Shown: positions 21,540 to 33,300, counted from the stretch's first letter. The stretch: DNA of 64,000 bases from Distichodus sexfasciatus (GCA_032718565.1 JAVGVS010000097.1:316227-380226); one strand, 5' to 3'. Numbers and translations: made by a program. Notes: generated from the sequence alone by a model not told the origin.

Positions 21540-23010
21540 CAGTAAAAGCATTGTACCTTTTATATGCTACACTAAAATACTGTACCTTTATTCTGTAACT
21601 AACACTAAAATACTGCACCTTTATATACTACACTAAAATACTGTACCTTTATATACCATACGGCAAATACTGTAATTTTATATACTACACTAAAACACTG
21701 TACCTTTATATACTACACTCAAAAATACTGTACCTTTTTTATTCTGTAAATAAACACTCAAAATATTGCACCTTTATATACTACACTAAAATACTGTACC
21801 TTTATATACTACACTAAAATACTGTACCTTTATATACTACACTAAAATACTGTACCTTTATATACTACACTAAAATACTGTACCTTTATTCTGTAAATAA
21901 CACTAAAATATTGCACCTTTATATACTACACTAAAATACTGTACTTTTATACTGTATATAACACTAGTATCAAAATTTTTATATACTACACTAAAATACT
22001 GTACCTTTTATACTGTATATAACACTAAATACTGTACCTTTTATATACTACACTAAAAATACTGTACCTTTATATACTACACTAAAATACTGTACCTTTA
22101 TATACTACACTAAAATACTGTACCTTTACTCTGTACATAACACTAAAATACTGTACCTTTATATACTACACTAAAATACTGTACCTTTATACTGTATATA
22201 ACACTAAAATACTGTACCTTTATATACCACACTAGTAAATATTTGCACTTTATACTTATATAACACTAAAAATACTGTACCAAGAGTATACTATAATTAA
22301 AATATTCGTACCTTTTATACTGTATATAACACTAAAATACTGTAATTTTTATATACTACACTAAATACTGTACCTTTTATATACAACACTAAACATTGTA
22401 CTCTTTTATACTGTATATAACACTAAAATACGGTACCGTTATATATCATACTGTAATATTGCAATTTTATACTGTATATAACACTAAAATACTGTACCTT
22501 ATATACTACAATTAAAATACTGTACCTTTATATATTACACTCAAAATACTGTACCTTTATACTGTATATAACACTAAAATACTATAATTCCTTTTATATA
22601 TCATACCAAAATACTGTACCTTTATACTGTATATAAACACTAAAATACTGCACCTTTATATACTATACACTAAAATACTGTACCTTTTATTCTGGTAATA
22701 TACACTCAAAATACTATACCTTTATATACTACACTAAAGTACTGTACCTTTATACTGTATATAACACTAAAATACTGTACCTTTATATACTACACTAAAA
22801 TACTGCAATTTTATACTATATAACACTTAAAATACTGTACCTTTATACTGTATATAACACTAAAATACTGTACCTTTATATACTACACTAAAATACTGTA
22901 CCTTTATACTGTATATAACACTAAAATACTGTACCTTTATACTGTATATAACACAAAAATACTGTACCTTTATATACAACACTAAAATACTGTACTTTTA
23001 TATAACACAA
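21540..23010 (+). repeat. AT-rich 28-bp minisatellite
   Basis: About 50 copies of a 28-bp unit containing TATACTACACTAAAATACTG, mixed with a variant in which TACTACAC is replaced by CTGTATATAACAC. Many copies have 1-2 base changes. It fills the intron between the exons at 23411 and 21204. Confidence 0.95.
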
Positions 23011-23187
23011 ATATTTTACTTTTTGTAATATATAATAAGAAGTTCTTATGTTGTGGTATTGCGATATTGCTAAAAATACTTGTTGATAAGACAGCATAAT
23101 ACAGTAAAAAATTACAGTATTACTCACTTTTACAGTGACATACTGTATGTTGGAATTAAGGTATTGTACAAATTTCAGTGAGATTAG

Positions 23188-23343
23188 GTTGTCATTGTGA
23201 ACACAGCACAGCCTAGCACAACAACACAATGTGACCTCTGCATTTGACCCATCCATGAAGATCTCATTAGTACCTCAATGGTACCTTTACCGGCGGCTTT
23301 CCGATCACGGGACCAACGCCCTAACCGTTACAGTACCAACTGC
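23188..23343 (-). repeat. SINE-A, internally deleted
   Basis: GTCATTGTGAACACAGCACA, ATTTGACCCATCC, then GGTACCTTTACCGGC and CCTAACCGTTAC. The middle is missing. Confidence 0.8.
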
Positions 23344-23410
23344 TATCGGCAACTCTGCTGCTAGTATTATAATGTAAATTTAAAGTGATTTTTACAGTAC
23401 TCTTATTTAC

Positions 23411-23517
23411 CTGAAACCTGTAAAATGTCCCATCATCCTTCAGCGTGAGCACATGATCCGAGATGGGGAAGAAGTAGCCGTGTGCAGCCATCAGTGTGCC
23501 CAGGTGCAGCGCCTCAA
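23411..23517 (-). CDS. rgs7: rgs7 exon: end of DEP domain
   Basis: A 107-bp exon (2 + 35 codons). The acceptor is CGTACAG with a CT-rich tract upstream; the donor is GTAAAT. The translation begins EALHLGTLMAAHGY and ends GTFYRFQ, essentially as in vertebrate RGS7 (from memory). No frame break is seen. It encodes the last helix and beta strands of DEP, including the SDHVLTLKDDG turn. The preceding G from the 31909-31959 exon completes Val. The intron towards the next exon contains a 1.5-kb AT-rich minisatellite (21540-23010), and a minus-strand SINE lies about 70 bp beyond the exon at 23188-23343. Confidence 0.93.
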
Positions 23518-23841
23518 CTGTACGAGAGAGAGAAGGAGACAGCATGTGAGTAACACTTTAGGTTTATTGTGCTGCTTTAGGCTCGAGAAGAGAATATTGG
23601 AGCTGTATTTGAAATGATTGGGAGATGCTGATCTATGATCACACACAATGTAAACACACACACACACATTACAAAAGCATGTTAACACGCATGCATGCAT
23701 GCATCATTTATGCTGTGCATGCACGCACATATACACCCACAATATTTAACAGTGTCTGACTCTTTGATCATGCTCTCTCAGAGATGAAAGAGTGGTGGCT
23801 GAGGGTGAACTCTGCATACACTCCAACAGAAGAGCCGCTCT

Positions 23842-23866
23842 TACACACACACACACACACACACGA
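23842..23866 (+). repeat. (CA)n microsatellite
   Basis: About twelve CA repeats. Confidence 0.95.
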
Positions 23867-24550
23867 CACACAGGACACACAGAACACAAAAGAGAAACCA
23901 AAGCATAGCTTTTCCTCTCTTTATCTTCCTCTCTGTCTGACCACATGTGAAATATCAGTGTGTTGGAAGATGTTGGAGACCAGGGCGCCCTGACCGCGTG
24001 TGTACTGTATTGGTGTGGTTTTACAGCGGAGGATGCAGGAGCTGATCCTGTACTTCACAGCGAGTCTTACTAACCTGTGATCTCTCACTGCAGCATTTCT
24101 TCAGCCCTGCCTGATCAGAGAAAACACTTAAAAGGCTCCAGTGATCTCTACGCCCACCACGCAAGTACTGAAAGACTCACCGAGGCAAAGATAGAGCGTT
24201 AAACACATATAATCTGGCCTGGCGTGGCTGAGGCAACGTCACTGCTGGTGTGCTGAATAATGCTGCATTTTTCATTTTCGTCAAATGTGTAGAAGAATGG
24301 TTCTCATAAACACACAAACAAATACACAAACCAGCGCAAAATACACTAAATCTGGTGACCCTTATGAACTTGTCTTTTGCTTAAAAAGTGGATCGAGGCC
24401 TAGTGCCAGTTGTTGTCTGTCTTGATGATATATACAATTTACTCTTACACACTCTTTTCATGTTGTCCTATTTGACTTACACTTTTATTTAGTTGTTCAC
24501 TGAATGACTGTCAAGCGTTTAACAACAATTAAAAATCTGGAAAAAAATTA

Positions 24551-24832
24551 GGAAGGTGTGGCTGCACGGTTGCCTCACAGCAAGAAGGTCCTGGGCTCGA
24601 TCCCAAGGTCGGGGTCTTTCTGTGTGGAGTTGGCGTGCTATCCCTGTGTTTGCGTGGGTTTACTGCGTGTGCTTTGGCTTCCTCCCACAGCCCAAAAGCG
24701 CAAAACTGTGCCATAGGTGTGTATGCGAGAGTGCTTGGTCCCTGCCTTGTGTCCGTAGTTCCGGGATAGGCTCCGGTCACCTCGTCCCCGATAGGGATTA
24801 AGTGGTTCAGAAGATGAATGAACGAATGAAAT
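24551..24832 (+). repeat. SINE-B
   Basis: Head with GCACGGTTGCCTCACAGC and a B-box-like GGCTCGATCCC, then TGTGTGGAGTTGGCGTGC, CTTCCTCCCACAGCCC and GGGATAGGCTCCGG. Ends in a GAATGAACGAATGAA tail. Confidence 0.82.
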
Positions 24833-24865
24833 TTGTAAGGTGATAAAAAGCCTGTGGGATGCAAA

Positions 24866-24888
24866 ACCCTTTGACTGGTAGTGTATAT
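24866..24888 (+). repeat. Tc1-like terminal fragment
   Basis: AAACCCTTTGACTGGTAGTGTA resembles the end of the Tc1-like element at 55120-55672. No partner end is seen. Confidence 0.4.
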
Positions 24889-25039
24889 GTGTAAATATCT
24901 GTCTAATATCATGTACAAAAAGAATGTTCAAACCTAACTTCACATATAACCAAACCATAATTTTAACTTTGTTAGTTAATGTAGTTCTTGAGTGTATTTA
25001 TTGTGTTTGAAAGTGTGATAGAGTGTTAGTGTGTAAGTG

Positions 25040-25235
25040 AAAGTGAGTGATTACTTGTGAACACACCACAGCACAGCACCACAACCAAATGTGATCTCTG
25101 CATTTGATCCATTCGTGAAAGAGCAGTGGGCAGCTGACATACACAGTGCCCGGGGAGCAGTGCTTGGGGACGGTACCTTGTTAATGAGTACCTTTGAGGT
25201 CACGGGGCGAACGTCCTAACCGTGACGCTACCAAC
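25040..25235 (-). repeat. SINE-A
   Basis: Tail at left (AGTGAGTGATTACTTGTGA), GCCCGGGGAGCAGTGCTTGG, and a truncated head at right. Confidence 0.82.
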
Positions 25236-25297
25236 TGCGTGTGTGCGTGTGTGTGTAAGTGAGTGTACAATCATGGGTAACACAATACGCTGACCAA

Positions 25298-25603
25298 TAG
25301 GGGTGCACGAGTCAGAAAATCTCAGGATTCGATTTGATTCCGTTTCCTTGGCTCATGATTTGATTCACAATCGATTTGCAATTAAATTTTTCAGCTTGTG
25401 AATCAAATGTAGTTTGTAATTTTTCACGCAGAGGAGGTCTATCTGGGCAGATTTGCACACTGCGCTATCTATAGGATTGGAGAACTGAACTCGTGTGGGG
25501 GGAAAAGTGTCATTACATTAGTTGAAAAATATGAATCAATTTTGGAATGCATGAATCCATTTTGAATCAACAGAGACAGATTTGATATTTTTGCACACCC
25601 CTA
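25298..25603. mobile_element. hAT-like miniature element (family H2)
   Basis: Starts TAGGGGTGCAC and ends TGCACACCCCTA. Near-perfect 8-bp duplications CTGACCAA (25290-25297) and GTGACCAA (25604-25611). The interior holds GATTCGATTTGATTC-type repeats like those of the 42-47 kb satellite. Confidence 0.82.
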
Positions 25604-25694
25604 GTGACCAAATAATGTTTCATATTGTCACCTTCTTAATATAATGTCTCATGATGCTGGCCACCTCTGGCAAAAGTGTGAATTTGGCTATTTT

Positions 25695-25876
25695 AAGTGA
25701 GTGATTATTTGTCATTGTGAACAAACCACAGCACAGCACAGAGTACACCAAAACCAAATGTGACCTCTGCATTTAACGCATCTGCGAAGAAACAGTGGGC
25801 AGCTAACAAGCGCCCGGGGAGCAGTGCTTGGGGACGGTACCTTGCTCATGAGTACCTCAGTGGTAACTTTAATTTT
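25695..25876 (-). repeat. SINE-A, 5'-truncated
   Basis: Tail and middle present (GTGAGTGATTATTTGTCATT to ACCTCAGTGGTAACTTT); the tRNA-like head is absent. Confidence 0.8.
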
Positions 25877-26102
25877 ATTTAGAAAAACTTGAAAATATGA
25901 CTTAGGCCATTATTTTAAGAGGGTGACGATATGGAAAATATTGAGAAGATGCACAGAAGATTAACAGCCGTGAAATAACGGCAGAAGTTCCCCAAAAGAA
26001 AAACGTTGCAAAAGTTCTTCATGATGCTACTGACAGCAGAGTGATGCAATTTCTCAGCCCATCTGTCAAGGCATCAGCAAAGGAAGAAACAAGCCATCAA
26101 AC

Positions 26103-26779
26103 TAGGGCTGGGCAATGAGACCTCAAATCAATATCATGATTAATTGAATATTTTATAGATAGTTGAGATAGTTCAGTGAACTGTTATGATTAACTATTAA
26201 CTATTTTCATTGAACATTGAATGTATATCTCACTGGTCACCTTCTAACTGACTGTATCTGCACAAATAATTGAAAAATATTGCACAGACTCTCGTTCTCC
26301 ACTGCTGTTATAATATCTGCACAAACTTAAATGTTAGCCAGACTCTAATAAAAGATACTGTTTTATTAATAGACTGGATATCTCTATTTTATTTTTGCAT
26401 TTTTGCCTAAATTGCACAGTCAAAACAGCAGATCAGGATACATTTCAGTGCATGTTGTACCTGTATAATCTGTATGTGACAAATGAAGAATCTTGAATCT
26501 TGATATAGAATTTTTCATACTGAAACTGTTACTAACCTCATGCACATTCAGTGTAATCTCAACTATTAAATCATTAAAGGAAACACACGGATGTGGTCGC
26601 AGCCTGGACAAGGTGGAGTAATGTGACAACACCCACGGCTATCTGTTCATAATGGGACAGTACATAAATACATAAGGGAAGCATTAACAGAATTTGAAAA
26701 TAATGTAAATAATAATCAGGTGCAAGATCACGTCGATTAGAGGTTCTGAATGCTAGTTTTGGTTCATTGCCCAGCCCAA
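26103..26779. mobile_element. hAT-like miniature element
   Basis: Starts TAGGGCTGGGCAATGAGACC and ends GGTTCATTGCCCAGCCCAA. Flanks CATCAAAC and CGTCAAAC differ at one of 8 bp. 677 bp, no transposase. Confidence 0.8.
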
Positions 26780-26789
26780 CGTCAAACAC

Positions 26790-27440
26790 CTACATACCAG
26801 ATTTAAAGGACAAATATGAAAACACATGGTGGGAACACAGCTCTGTATTGTGTGTGCTAGAGGAGCATTAAGAACCTGATGGACAGGGATTCGGTCAGCA
26901 GGAGGGAGACGCCATGATCACAGCCAGTGGCCAAGGTCACGGTCAGCACGGCAGAGCCGAGAGCTCTCAGGCTTTTACAGAAGAAGAGTGAAAGCAGTGG
27001 ACGGACGGGGGATTCAATCCGAGAGGGAGAGGGAGAGGGTGAGTGACAGAAAGATGGAGAGTGTGAGGTGTAGAGAGTCTACAGGTTATTGATGAGACTC
27101 TCACCTGCCGTGCTATTGACATTGCTCATTAGGAAACTGGCTTCCCTCATTCATTATGTCAGAGTGTGTGTGTGTGTGTGTGTGTGTCAAAGTTAGAGAC
27201 ATTAGAAGAACACTAAGCAGAACGCTGCACTTTTCAATCACTCCCTGTCCCTCTCTGTCCTTGTTGTCCTCATTCTCTCCTTCTCAACATTCTTTTCTTT
27301 ACCTCCCTCTCTTTTACACATACACTTTAACTACTTTTGTGAGAAAAATCATACTAACTCTGGTTGTAGCCTCAACTACCATTTTTACTCTCTTACTTTA
27401 TCAAATAAAACCTGCAACTTTTCTATAAAAGCATTTTTTT
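26790..27440. other. No feature beyond a (GT)n run
   Basis: (GT)n at 27163-27188. Otherwise nothing recognised. Confidence 0.5.
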
Positions 27441-27499
27441 TCTTATGACAACCAGTCCTCACATACAAAAATGTAGTTACAAAAGTCTGACAAAACCCT

Positions 27500-27720
27500 A
27501 ACCCTACATGGGCCCGGAAAGTTTTGGCGTAGTCGGCAGGATTCGAAAGAGGTTCGGCAGACTCCTGGTTGCATCCGTGACCCCCGAAAGCTGCTGCCCT
27601 GGCACAGAACACCAAAGGTAAGCATTTTTTGAATTTTGGCTACCTTACTAATTAGGTTCTGTGAAGGGACAGAAGTAGGAGATTGTGGACAGCCGTGGAG
27701 ACTGCTCACCTCTCGAATAA
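27500..27720 (+). repeat. Possible LTR-element leader remnant
   Basis: TTGGCGTAGTCGGCAGGATT looks like the primer-binding and leader region that follows a 5' LTR in some vertebrate LTR elements. No adjacent LTR pair or coding region is visible. Weak call. Confidence 0.25.
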
Positions 27721-27984
27721 AGACCTGCGTTAAGGGTTATTTGTACAAATTGGCATTGTAAGTTAAATTTAAGAAAAGAGGACTCATTCCTATGAGGGCA
27801 TTACATTGTGTAGTCAGACAGGTGAGGCGTTGGTCCAGAGGTAAGTATAAATCTGAATACGCGATTCAGTTCTAGTTTGACTCATAGTAGCAACTAGATA
27901 ATTTTCTAGACTTTGGGGCTATGAGTTAAAAGAAGGTACCTGGGGGGGATTTTTTCCGGGGTTTCGGCTTCAATTTTCCATGAC

Positions 27985-28065
27985 AAAAGCAATGCTTGGG
28001 GTTGGTACCTTGCTCACGAGTACCTTAGTGGTACCTTTACTTGAACCGATCCAAGACCTTATGAT
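27985..28065 (-). repeat. SINE-A fragment
   Basis: AATGCTTGGGGTTGGTACCT, CTCACGAGTACCTTAGTGG and CTTGAACCGATCC in the SINE-A minus order. Confidence 0.6.
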
Positions 28066-29240
28066 TTGCGGAATTCAACAAATAAAATGGAATCCGTTGT
28101 AAAACGTGGAATGTCATATAATTCGCTGATATCGGTGTGTGATCAAAGCAAATCAGTGGTTTCAAGTCAATTTTGGCCGCTGCAGCCCCCTGTACGTGTT
28201 ACTTGTTGAGGCGGGACTCTGCTTTCCACACACAAACGCACAGACACAGAGGGGGAAACGTCAACGGTCAGCTATGGTGAAACACCGCAGTCCTCAAAAA
28301 CATGATGGAATTGGAGTGTCAGTGCTAAGTTTAGAGCAGAACAATACCCAAATGATTTTTATGAATCTGGAGAACAACTCTTTTGTGAGTTTTGTCAGCG
28401 CAGGATGGACTGAACCCGCAAGAACACGTGACCACCACTTACAGTCAAACACTCACATCAGAAACGCTTCGTTTTGAACAAAAAAAAAAGTTTTTTGTTG
28501 TTTACATGTAAATGTTTTACTAAAGCAGAAAATGTTCTGCTGAACCCCAGCACTTTGTTGAAGTTGAATAACAGTCATTTAATGTGATTTTTTTTTTCTA
28601 TTCCATTGTTCTTTTTTTCCATCCACTCCACAATTAGGTACTTTTTAGGTGAATAAATATGATAACGTAAAATACGAAATTCAGAAGAATAAAAATGGAA
28701 AAAACAGAATTTAGGAAAAAATAAAACGTAATTTAGGAAAAAACAAAACAGATTTCATAGGGTCTTGATCCCAACTCTGAGCTGAACTAACAGCATGCTG
28801 TGCAAAGAGACACAGTTTTAGTTTGAAACATGTAGCGACGGCACTGCTCGCTTCCTTTTAATGAATAATTAGCGATGTGGAGTTCGCTAAGTTACAGGTT
28901 CTTATGTCATGCTGTGCTTTCAGAGACGTGATGATGTGGTGTTGGGTTCAGGAAGTTTCTACGTGATGGAAATCAGCTCAAAAGAGAACGAATAATGATT
29001 TGGCTCTTTTGAAATAAATGACTCATCAGACATATCAAGCCAGAACAGACCTAATATGAAAACACAAGCAGTGCATGTTTGAGAGGTGCTTCAAGTGAAC
29101 ATGAGGATGACACGTCAACGCACACCGCGATTCTATTAACGCATAACTGCTGCATACTACTCTTAAAACATCAGCATTTAACTCTGTGTACCACTAAAAA
29201 CTGAAACTTATCTCAAGACGACATTCACACGGACACACGC
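28066..29240. other. No feature recognised
   Basis: Contains an unassigned 112-codon open frame at 28139-28477 with no recognisable family. Otherwise AT-rich. Confidence 0.4.
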
Positions 29241-29245
29241 TTTGT

Positions 29246-29665
29246 AGCGCAACGGTTAGGGAGTTGGCCCCGTCATCGGAAGGTCGTTGGTCCACATCCT
29301 GGACCGATAAACATTTACATTTATATTTACAGCATTTAGCAGACGCTCTTATCCAGAGCGACTTACATTTCCTAAGTTCAGGGACAGCTCCCCTGAGAGC
29401 AACTTAGGGTTAAGGGACTTGATAAAGATAGAGATATAAAGATAAAGACAGTGGTAAGATAAAGGTACCACTGAGGTACTCATGAGCAAGGTACCGTCCC
29501 CAAGCACTGCTCCCCAAACCCTGCTAAAAAAAAAGCTGTCCACTGCTCCTTCACGGATGGGTCGAATGCAGAGGTCACATTTGGTTGAGCACATTTGGTG
29601 CACTGTGTGCTGTGCTGCGTTCACAATGACAAATAATGACTTTCTTCGAAAAATAATCACTCACA
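29246..29665 (+). repeat. SINE-A split by a V-SINE-like insertion
   Basis: Head at 29246-29311 (CGCAACGGTTAGGGAGTTGG) and the remainder at 29458-29665, interrupted by 29312-29457. The insertion is flanked by a perfect GATAAA duplication. Confidence 0.88.
29312..29457 (-). repeat. V-SINE-like SINE, 3' part, nested
   Basis: In reverse complement it carries the L2-type tail seen in fish V-SINE/HE1 families (AGAGCGTCTGCTAAATGCTG, then TAAATGTAAATG) and GCTCTCAGGGGAGCTGTCCC. Flanked by GATAAA at 29306-29311 and 29458-29463. Confidence 0.85.
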
Positions 29666-29726
29666 AGGGAACTGGAAACAAGTGCCAACAAATTCTATAC
29701 AAGCTGAGATCAGACTGAAAGAGGAT

Positions 29727-29729
<3 letters not shown>

Positions 29730-29762
<33 letters not shown>
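29730..29762 (+). repeat. (GA)n microsatellite
   Basis: AGAGAG run. Confidence 0.95.
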
Positions 29763-29767
<5 letters not shown>

Positions 29768-29985
29768 AAGGCATACGGAAAACTTACTTTTATTTTTCCA
29801 CTAACTCACACTCACACGCACACACTCGCGGGATCTCTTTCAGTTCTAGTTGATTTCCCCAGAGTTTGCCAGGGGGGAAAAGGGAGACAGACACCGAGAC
29901 ACAGAGAATGACAGAGTCAAAGAGGGAGAGAGAGAGCGCTAGCACAAAAATAGAAAAATAAAAACAGGGACATATTTCCAACTAG

Positions 29986-30135
29986 GGGTCGAGCGATAGG
30001 TGTTTTTCTATAGCCGAAGCCGAAGCCGATGTTTAGAAGTCAAGGTCAGCCGATGACCGATATATGCTACCGATCGTTTTGCCAATAATTGGACGTTTTC
30101 CCTTCTATTTGCATGATAAAATGTTACGCTAATAA
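29986..30135 (+). mobile_element. hAT-like fragment
   Basis: TAGGGGTCGAGCGATAGG followed by CCGAAGCCGAAGCCGATG and GACCGATATATGC. Resembles the 5' end of a hAT-like element; no right end found. Confidence 0.45.
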
Positions 30136-30145
30136 TAACAACAGT

Positions 30146-30577
30146 CCCTAAACTGAGACCGAGTCCTGACTGAGACCAGAGTGTGTCGAGACCGAGACCA
30201 GGGCAGGGGCGAGACCGAGTCGAGACCGGACCAATGCACATTTTACACCACATGACAAATAAGTGGAACATGCAAAGCCTAAGCAGCCTCTTACATTCAT
30301 AATGAGGAAATAGCTGGACTGGAAGCAGTTATCCAAACTGATCACGATACGTTATTATCCTGACACCTTTCCCAGACAACCACAACTTCACCTGTGATCA
30401 CGTGTGCGTGTGAAGGGGCGGGGCAGGTAACCGTGGTCGGCAGTAACATCATTGGCTGCACTTGAAGTGAGATGTTATCCAATCCGACAGCTGTGGTCTT
30501 GGCTGGTCTTGAAATAAAATCCAAATGCAGCCCGAGACAAGACCGAGACCTTCAAAATCTGGTCTCGAGACCCGTCT
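30146..30577. mobile_element. GAGACCGAG-rich element with 8-bp duplication
   Basis: 432 bp with GAGACCGAGACCAGG repeats and GGTCTCGAGACCC near the end. Flanked by perfect ACAACAGT at 30138-30145 and 30578-30585. hAT-like by duplication length; the inverted ends are weak. Confidence 0.7.
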
Positions 30578-30591
30578 ACAACAGTACATAT

Positions 30592-31222
30592 TAGAGCTGG
30601 GCGATTCATGACTCACCCGGGTTAATCACCCGGATTAATTAAATAACTCGCAAGTCACCAATCTGAGGTCTCCATTAACCCGAATCCATCGGGTCCTAAC
30701 TACACCATGACTAAAATATAAACCCCATCACGTACCTACCTCTTATAATCACTTCAAACTCATTACAAGATCAATACAGACATAGTAGAGTACAGCTGCT
30801 AAACATGTCATAACGTACAGTTCGTTTGCACCACCACACTCAAATGAGGGATCCTGACAACTTCCTACAGAGTTGAATCCTCACTACAGGACTCGTGTCA
30901 GTTGAATCAGTAGCACGGCGTGAAGCACACACATTCATGAGCAAATCTGTTGGTTAACTTCATCTACAGCTGGAAATATACAACCAAATGTGGGGTACGT
31001 TTCCCAAAAGCTAACAGTGTCTTGATATTTTGTCATTTATTTGGAAGTGTATTCATTCTCATCACAAGCCACGTATACGTTCTTCAGTGAAAAACATATG
31101 ATTCAGCTGGAGATTTGGCAATACTGACTCAAGTGGCTCAAGTGACTCGCTTACCCGGATCAGTTTAGTGAGTGACTCAGAGGGAGTTGAGTTCTAAAAA
31201 GGAACCGAATATTACAGCTCTA
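30592..31222. mobile_element. hAT-like miniature element
   Basis: Starts TAGAGCTGGGCGATTC and ends ATTACAGCTCTA (8-bp inverted ends). Perfect 8-bp duplication GTACATAT at 30584-30591 and 31223-31230. 631 bp, no transposase. Confidence 0.85.
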
Positions 31223-31230
31223 GTACATAT

Positions 31231-31908
31231 CGTCTGTGATTAGAGCTGCACTTTACAACCATCACATTCGTTAGATTTTAAAAACTAAGAACATTAAACT
31301 TACATTTTCATATGCATTGGCTGGTGTGAATTTCGTATAAATGTATTATAAACTCCCTGTGGAAGCTGCAGCAAGGCAGCGCTGCATATTTCATAAGCTG
31401 TGAGCCATATTTTAAGACTTCTTTCTTTATCTCAACTACCTACAAAACATCAAAACATCCCGGGGAAGAGTTCAATGAACACTAACTTTATATTCACTAC
31501 ATGTTGAAAACCCTCAGTATATTTGATATAACGGCTCAAAAACGCAGTTGTTATTAAGATGATGCAGTTTACTACCAATCTGCAGGTTAATGAAGTAAAA
31601 AGCAGCTTTTTGGTCACTTTTATTCTATCTAGAAATCTACCTGAATATAATAATGTCAGACAAAGAGGGAGAGAGAAAAAAGGAAGAGAGAAGAACACGC
31701 TGAATTTTAAGAGAGAAAGGAAGAACAACGGAAACACACACACACATACACACACTCCTCAACCAGTCTAAGGACACTGTTCAAGGTCGAAGCCAGGAAG
31801 CTCCAGTGTTTTCTCTCCGTCTGCTCGGCGTGACTCAGACAGAGCTCGGCACAGAGACAGTAAACAGCTTCTTTTTGACACAAACAGCCTGAGTGTGGTT
31901 CACCTCAC
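31231..31908. other. Intron next to the first recognised exon, no feature recognised
   Basis: Ends with a short (AC)n run at 31735-31756. Nothing else. Confidence 0.5.
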
Positions 31909-31959
31909 CTTGATCCTCAATGCTCAGGTTTTTAATCATCCACTGCACAATGTCAGAAC
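31909..31959 (-). CDS. rgs7: rgs7 exon: DEP domain, middle part
   Basis: A 51-bp exon. The acceptor is TTTCAG before GTTCTGACA and the donor is GTGAGG after GATCAAG. It reads SDIVQWMIKNLSIEDQ, matching the DEP segment of R7 RGS proteins, which helps membrane targeting through R7BP-type partners. It starts with the last two bases of a split codon (G/GT, Gly) and ends with one base (G) that joins TT of the next exon to make Val, the residue expected before EALHLG. This is the most 5' exon I could recognise. The preceding segment (KSFLSKIPSVFSG-like in the family) was looked for up to 64000 and not found. Confidence 0.8.
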
Positions 31960-32046
31960 CTGAAAGAGACGAGAAAGAAGAGATTCTTTTCATTCACAAA
32001 TTACGCAGATTTCTACACACCAACTCTCCTCAAAACGTAAGAAGAA

Positions 32047-32182
32047 GAGTAATGGTTAGGGAGTTGGCTCCGTACTCGGAAGGTCGCCAGTTCGAATTCC
32101 GGACCGGTAAAGGTACTACTGGGGAAAACTCATGAGTAAAGCATTGTCCCCTGCCGAAAAGCTGCCCACTGCTCCTTCAAGT
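32047..32182 (+). repeat. SINE-A, 3'-truncated
   Basis: TAATGGTTAGGGAGTTGGC, B box GTTCGAATTCC and GACCGGTAAAGGTACTACT, then GCTGCCCACTGCTCCTTCA. The tail is absent. Confidence 0.8.
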
Positions 32183-32359
32183 GACTCCAGCCCGTCAGCT
32201 GTGAGTGTTTCTGTCAATCAGATTATTTTAAGAATCACAAAGATATTGACTCTTTTATTAGGGAAAAAAAACGTTAATAGAGAGAGAGCATGTTTACAGT
32301 ACAAACTGTGACAGTGAACTATTAGAACAAAAACACCCAAGACAAAATGATCAGTCATT

Positions 32360-32428
32360 CATCATACTCGGGGTAAAATGCAAAAATTAATCACAATATT
32401 GATTTGATGTCATATCACCCAGACCTAT
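32360..32428 (-). mobile_element. hAT-like terminal fragment
   Basis: TGATGTCATATCACCCAGACC resembles, in reverse, the start of the TAGGGCTGGGC element class. Confidence 0.35.
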
Positions 32429-32686
32429 TATTTATTGCAAGTAAATGCTTAAAGTGCAAATCCCTTATTGCATAAAAAATGTGATTTTATCTAATAGCTT
32501 ATATCTAATTACCTAATACTTTGATAGAACATATTTACAGTAAGATCAGCAGATTTGTTAAGCCAGCGGTACATAACTAATCTACTGTATGAGAGCAGGT
32601 TAGTGCTGGTCATGATGTAGATGGCTGACTAAACATAAGATCTTCTGTTCAAATTATGGCCACATTGAGGTCACACATTCATATAT

Positions 32687-33297
32687 GTGACCCTCCACGG
32701 CAAAACCAGCCGCTTGTCGCAAATTTTCAAAATTGAGTTATTATGTTTTCATGAAGGGGCATAAATCAACCTTCAAAACGATACCTATATGGAATGAATG
32801 GGACGACATATGACTGAGATATCAACATTCAAAGGAGTCGGGTTTCTCCTGTCACGCCAAGTGAGAAACGGAGAAATCTGCCTTTGAAGTTGACTATCGC
32901 CGTGGCACTCACAGACGCTTGGTGCGGTCGCGGCTACGTTTGTATTTACGGTAGCCTACGCTGCATTCACAGCCACACGGATAGCCTACCTGCGTTAGGT
33001 TAACTGAACTCGGGAGACGGAGATGGATTCCGGAGAAATATCTTCACGCTAGTCAACCAGTGGATTTAGCGTAAATATTGAAGTAGAGCGGTCAAAACAC
33101 AAACTTTTAACATTCTGCTGGAATTGAATTCCTCACCTCAAGAAAGTCAACACATCACAACAGTACAGTATAGACCTTCCACTGTTTCAAAACACTACAA
33201 ACAACAAATCCAAAATTTTACCCCACACAACATAAACGCTCATTTTTCTCGGAAACCTCCGTTGCGACAAGCGACTGGTTTTGCCGTGGAGGGTCAC
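32687..33297 (-). mobile_element. W4 element, copy 3
   Basis: 611 bp, inverted relative to copies 1, 2, 4 and 5. ATAT duplication at 32683-32686 and 33298-33301. Confidence 0.92.
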
Positions 33298-33300
33298 ATA

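Larger units (their letters stand above)
1024..31959 (-). other. rgs7: R7-family RGS gene, probably rgs7 (partial gene extent, 12 exons)
   Basis: Twelve exons on the minus strand, listed separately, give DEP (part), DHEX, GGL and RGS segments in the order of R7 RGS proteins. These proteins bind the Gbeta5 subunit through GGL, are localised through DEP/DHEX partners such as R7BP, and speed GTP hydrolysis on Galpha-i/o in neurons and retina (family knowledge). Short stretches such as EALHLGTLMAAHGY, DKKRDKIERKILDSQERAF, QLDRHRLKMSKVAE and SNPWISDD fit RGS7 better than RGS6, RGS9 or RGS11, from memory of the family. About 364 residues are covered; the usual protein is near 470-490. The N-terminal exons and the last RGS-domain and C-terminal exons were not found. 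Whether this is rgs7a or rgs7b cannot be told. Several exons carry small indels, so a decaying copy or consensus error is possible. Confidence 0.88.

Noticed and set aside
28139..28477. 112-codon plus open frame
   Set aside because: No recognisable family, no splice or promoter support, surrounded by unassigned repetitive sequence.
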